64,000 nt of DNA. It comes from Chimonanthus salicifolius (taxonomy: Eukaryota; Streptophyta; Magnoliopsida; Laurales; Calycanthaceae). The position numbers and the translations under genes were made by a program. Location: the NCBI GenBank assembly GCA_013350335.1, contig CM023540.1, positions 33,811,925 to 33,875,924 on the forward strand. The letters run 5' to 3'. The notes under the pieces were generated by a model that did no database searches, was not told where the DNA came from, and saw only the letters and a list, made by a program, of their open reading frames with translations. Below, piece after piece: positions 46,256 through 64,000 of the stretch (position 1 is its first letter; every line of letters starts with the position of its first letter).

Positions 46256-46660
46256 CTTGTTGGAGAAGAACTATAAGACCTTGCAAGCACTGCATCTCTC
46301 TCAGAAAGGGTCAACTGGGGAAGGAGAAATGGCAGTGGATGATGAAGTGGCAGCTCTTGGGGATACGAGTGGGGACCCGAGTATGGAGATTGACGGTGAA
46401 AGAGAAAGTGAGGAGATGGATGTGGAGGACGCTGATATGGAGGGAGAGGGTTCGGGTTTCAAAGACAAGGTTTTGGGAGTGCTGAAACAGGGAGATTTTG
46501 AGGAGAAGAGGTCTTCAAAGCTCACCCAAGTCGATTTCTTGTATCTGCTCTCTTTGTTTAATAAGGCCGGGATACACTTTTCTTCGTGCTCTAGTTGATG
46601 AGTCCATTGCTTATTCCGATAAAACATGAGCAGGAGCATATTCAGATCCAGGCCAACGTA
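46256..46660 (+). pseudogene. Unidentified acidic coding fragment beside the gap, frame broken
   Basis: From the gap edge one frame reads LLEKNYKTLQALHLSQKG, a long acidic stretch (about 46330-46450) and then KRSSKLTQVDFLYLLSLFNK near 46507-46565. At about 46565 it degenerates to a stop. The neighbouring frame continues with GYTFLRALVDESIAYSDK to a stop at about 46628, and GAYSDPGQRKVYK follows that stop. This pattern suggests a real exon broken by a frameshift and a stop, or a retro-copy. I do not recognise the family with confidence. The 5' part is lost in the gap. An alternative is an intact gene with sequencing errors next to a gap. Confidence 0.5.
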
Positions 46661-49088
46661 AGGTATATAAGGTTATCATTCAATTTTGCTCTTCCAATTT
46701 TGAGTAAGTTCTAGTTTCTAAATGTTTGCTACACACTTTCAGATGATATGATCCATTTTTGTGTGCAAATAGCTATATAATTTCGTTTCCCTTGTGTGTA
46801 TTTTGGGTTTGATTCTATCTTGTGGGACATAAGATGTGATCCAACCCATACATGTATTTATGGGCCAGCCATGACTCGTTCTATATGGCATAAATCGTTT
46901 TGATTTGGATACCGAAAATAACTTTTTTTTCTCAATTTTACCCTGCTAAATTCATTACATGGTAACTACAGCAAGTGAATGTGAAAGGGAGAAATCGGAA
47001 AAACTGTTTTCCGTTCATTATCTCACTAGTCGCTGCCCGGTGTTTGTATCAAATTTTAAACTGATATTTGGGTACATGGTATATAACCATATACGGTGCG
47101 GTAAAAGAACAATTTTCACAGATTTAAGTGTGCACAATCTCGTAATGTCCACCTGAGCCTGTATGGATGGTGGATTCGAGTAAGATTTAACCTTAATTCG
47201 ATAAATAACGTTATGTTTTTAGACAATTTTAATTTTATTTGACTTTTAAAGTGGGTTGGTTTATCTCTAGTAAAATAGCCAAAACTATCGTACTGATTCC
47301 GATCAAGATGATTTTAGAGACATTGAAAAGAGGACTCAACGAACTACACGACGAGAATAGGAATAGAAGCAGAAAACATTTCACTTTATTATTGAATTTG
47401 AGATTATTTAAGAGTCAAAATTAAAAAAAATTATAAAAATAATCAAAATGGACATTCTTTAAAAGAAGATTATTAGATTTTATTTTTTTTGTTTTTAAAT
47501 TTTTTTTAAAAAAAAAATAGGAGAGAATACGTCTGATGGTCGTATCATATATGATGGGCCAGTTTCTCTCTCCAAAACCCTTACTATAAAAAGAAAAACA
47601 AATAAAACTCTTAGTAAGACTAAATCATTATTATACATATAAACAAGGAACGTGGAGTGCTAACAGGATGAGTGGATGATTGTAAAGTCATTTTATCTTA
47701 AAATATAATTAAATTTGATAAAGTATTTTTTTAGTTGAGTAAAAAATTTGCAATATTGTCAAAGGAGGAAATTTTAAAATTAAGGCCGCTCATTGACACA
47801 ATCCGGCTCAGGCTTGGCCCACATTTTTGTACGCTAACAAAATTGCATGCCCAATATGCCCTGATGGAGTACCAAGTATCGACCAAGCCGAGGGGTATAT
47901 ATCGGGCATGGGCCAATATTTGAAACTTAGAATCAATAACCACCCCTTGGGCTGAGTAGCATTTACCTGGCACAGCTCAATTATCTTCAGGCTCCAAGGC
48001 CCTCCTCTTCTCATTCACTTACAAAGGCCTGAACCTGGGCCCAACTGAAAGCCTAGGGCCCTGGGTTTCTCATTCCAAGCCGAACTACATCAAATTTAGT
48101 TCTTAATGGCTAAGGTGCCATGTGAAGCATTCTTGATTCTACATACTTCCAATATTCATAGGGAATTCCTCATTGCCAAACAGGCAAAGCCCCAAAATTT
48201 TTGCATTCGACTTCATTCTGATGCCACATTAGAACCCGTTTGTATTTGGAGCACCATTTAAAAACTGAAAACTTAGATTTGAAATTCAATCAAGTGGAAC
48301 AAGAGAATAATGTGATATAAAAACAAAAACAAAAACAAAATCCAATCCAGAGATATTACACAATCTAATGCGAGAGAATGTGTTTCAGTATGGCAACCAA
48401 TCCATGTATTTGATGGGATTTCTGTGGATGGATCATTTCCAGAAAATCTCAAATATGAAGATATTTGGTGTTATTTTCAGTAAAGATGTGAAATGAAGAA
48501 AGCATTGATAATGACGAATGACAGGGAAAATGCATCTTATTGAATTCAAATGCTTGTTGTGTCATCTCAATGTCTCGAACACCCTTCCATGAATGTGTAA
48601 CTGACCTGAAATTTTGCAAAGGTAAACAGAACTAACCACAGTTTAAAGAAATCTATTCAGATAAAAAATGCCATTACACAATGTCAGATGGAATTCCAAT
48701 CGTTGAAAATCTTATGGCCACTGCCGCCGAATCAGAATCTTTGACTAGATCGATCCATCCATATATGCTCATTGTTATTGCAATAGTACTAAAGTATTCA
48801 TATTCAAAACTTCAAACTAACATATCTACTTCCGTCATCAAATAATGCAGCTGAAAATACTGATTATATTGATTTCTAGCTGTATAGAGTCACTCAATGC
48901 AGAAAAACGATTTTGCAGCATGGTTGTGGAAGAAACCATTTTAACACTGTCCCGAATTCATCGATGATTAGTCATGCTCAACTGTATTCACAATGGCACC
49001 ACAATCCTAATCTGCCATAAAAGCTCCACGAGACTTGAAATGATTCCACTTCTCAAACCTTAAATTGCACTAATAATGTTAAGAGACA
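46661..49088. other. Intergenic DNA and MCM7 3' flank
   Basis: No supported gene. The right end (about 48560-49088) should contain the MCM7 3' UTR. A short (caaaaa)n run lies near 48322-48341. Confidence 0.5.
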
Positions 49089-63780
<14,692 letters not shown>

Positions 63781-64000
63781 CTGCAACCCAGAACAAAGCA
63801 AGCAAAAAGAGGTCAATAAGTGTGGGATAAAAGTTCAATAACATTGTGGGCATGCATATTTGTTGACAACGGGGAACTCGAAAAATAGAAGTTCCCATGA
63901 CTTAAAAAACAAGGGTAATAAATAGTTAAAAAGATAAGTAATGCTTTGCTTCATTTTGCACATGCACAAACAGACATACACAAAGTAATTCTTAAGATTT
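63781..64000. other. Start of an MCM7 intron at the window edge
   Basis: The acceptor at 63781-63784 (GCAG on the minus strand) is followed by intron to the edge. No further exon recognised. Confidence 0.6.

Overview
The window is nuclear DNA of a flowering plant, most likely a eudicot. It is AT-rich, its genes carry GT-AG introns, and plant-specific families are present: pectin methylesterases (PME), a class III peroxidase and small secreted LysM proteins. Plant transposons are dense. I cannot name the species. One 100-N assembly gap lies at 46156-46255. All gene models were built by hand from reading frames, splice consensus and codon phase, and every exon join used keeps phase.

Layout. 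(1) 0.8-2.6 kb, minus strand: PME1, intact in frame but with substituted catalytic residues. (2) 3.2-23.4 kb: a tandem array of five units, basic period about 4.57 kb, each with a two-exon, 95-aa secreted LysM gene on the minus strand. Four copies look intact; the fifth lost its start codon and carries a frameshift. Units 1-3 share one hAT-like element with a long internal hairpin. Unit 4 keeps the empty target site. Unit 3 later gained two more hAT-like elements, and unit 4 a solo LTR. (3) 23.4-30.3 kb: gene-poor, with SINE-like pieces and a nest of AT-rich fold-back repeats at 26.2-28.5 kb. (4) 30.4-33.1 kb, plus strand: a three-exon class III peroxidase of the Peroxidase 29 type. (5) 34.1-43.7 kb, minus strand: PME2 and PME3, two five-exon PME genes with canonical catalytic residues, with a peroxidase exon-2 relic between them and duplicated upstream DNA. 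(6) 44-49 kb: a second palindrome-rich hAT-like element, the gap, and an unidentified broken coding fragment beside it. (7) 49.1-64 kb, minus strand: the last eleven exons of MCM7; the 5' end lies beyond the window. Its introns hold an intact TRIM, an AACCC-rich hAT-like MITE, an L1 3' end with target duplication, an RTE LINE relic and a probable copia LTR.

Functionally, the PMEs, peroxidase and LysM proteins are all predicted to act in the cell wall or apoplast (pectin demethylation, peroxide-dependent oxidation, GlcNAc-polymer binding), while MCM7 is the nuclear replicative-helicase subunit. I saw no new enzymatic system. The most informative signal is the LysM array: nested insertions give a relative history of its expansion, and each of units 1-3 carries a hairpin of about 700 bp that could make small RNAs.
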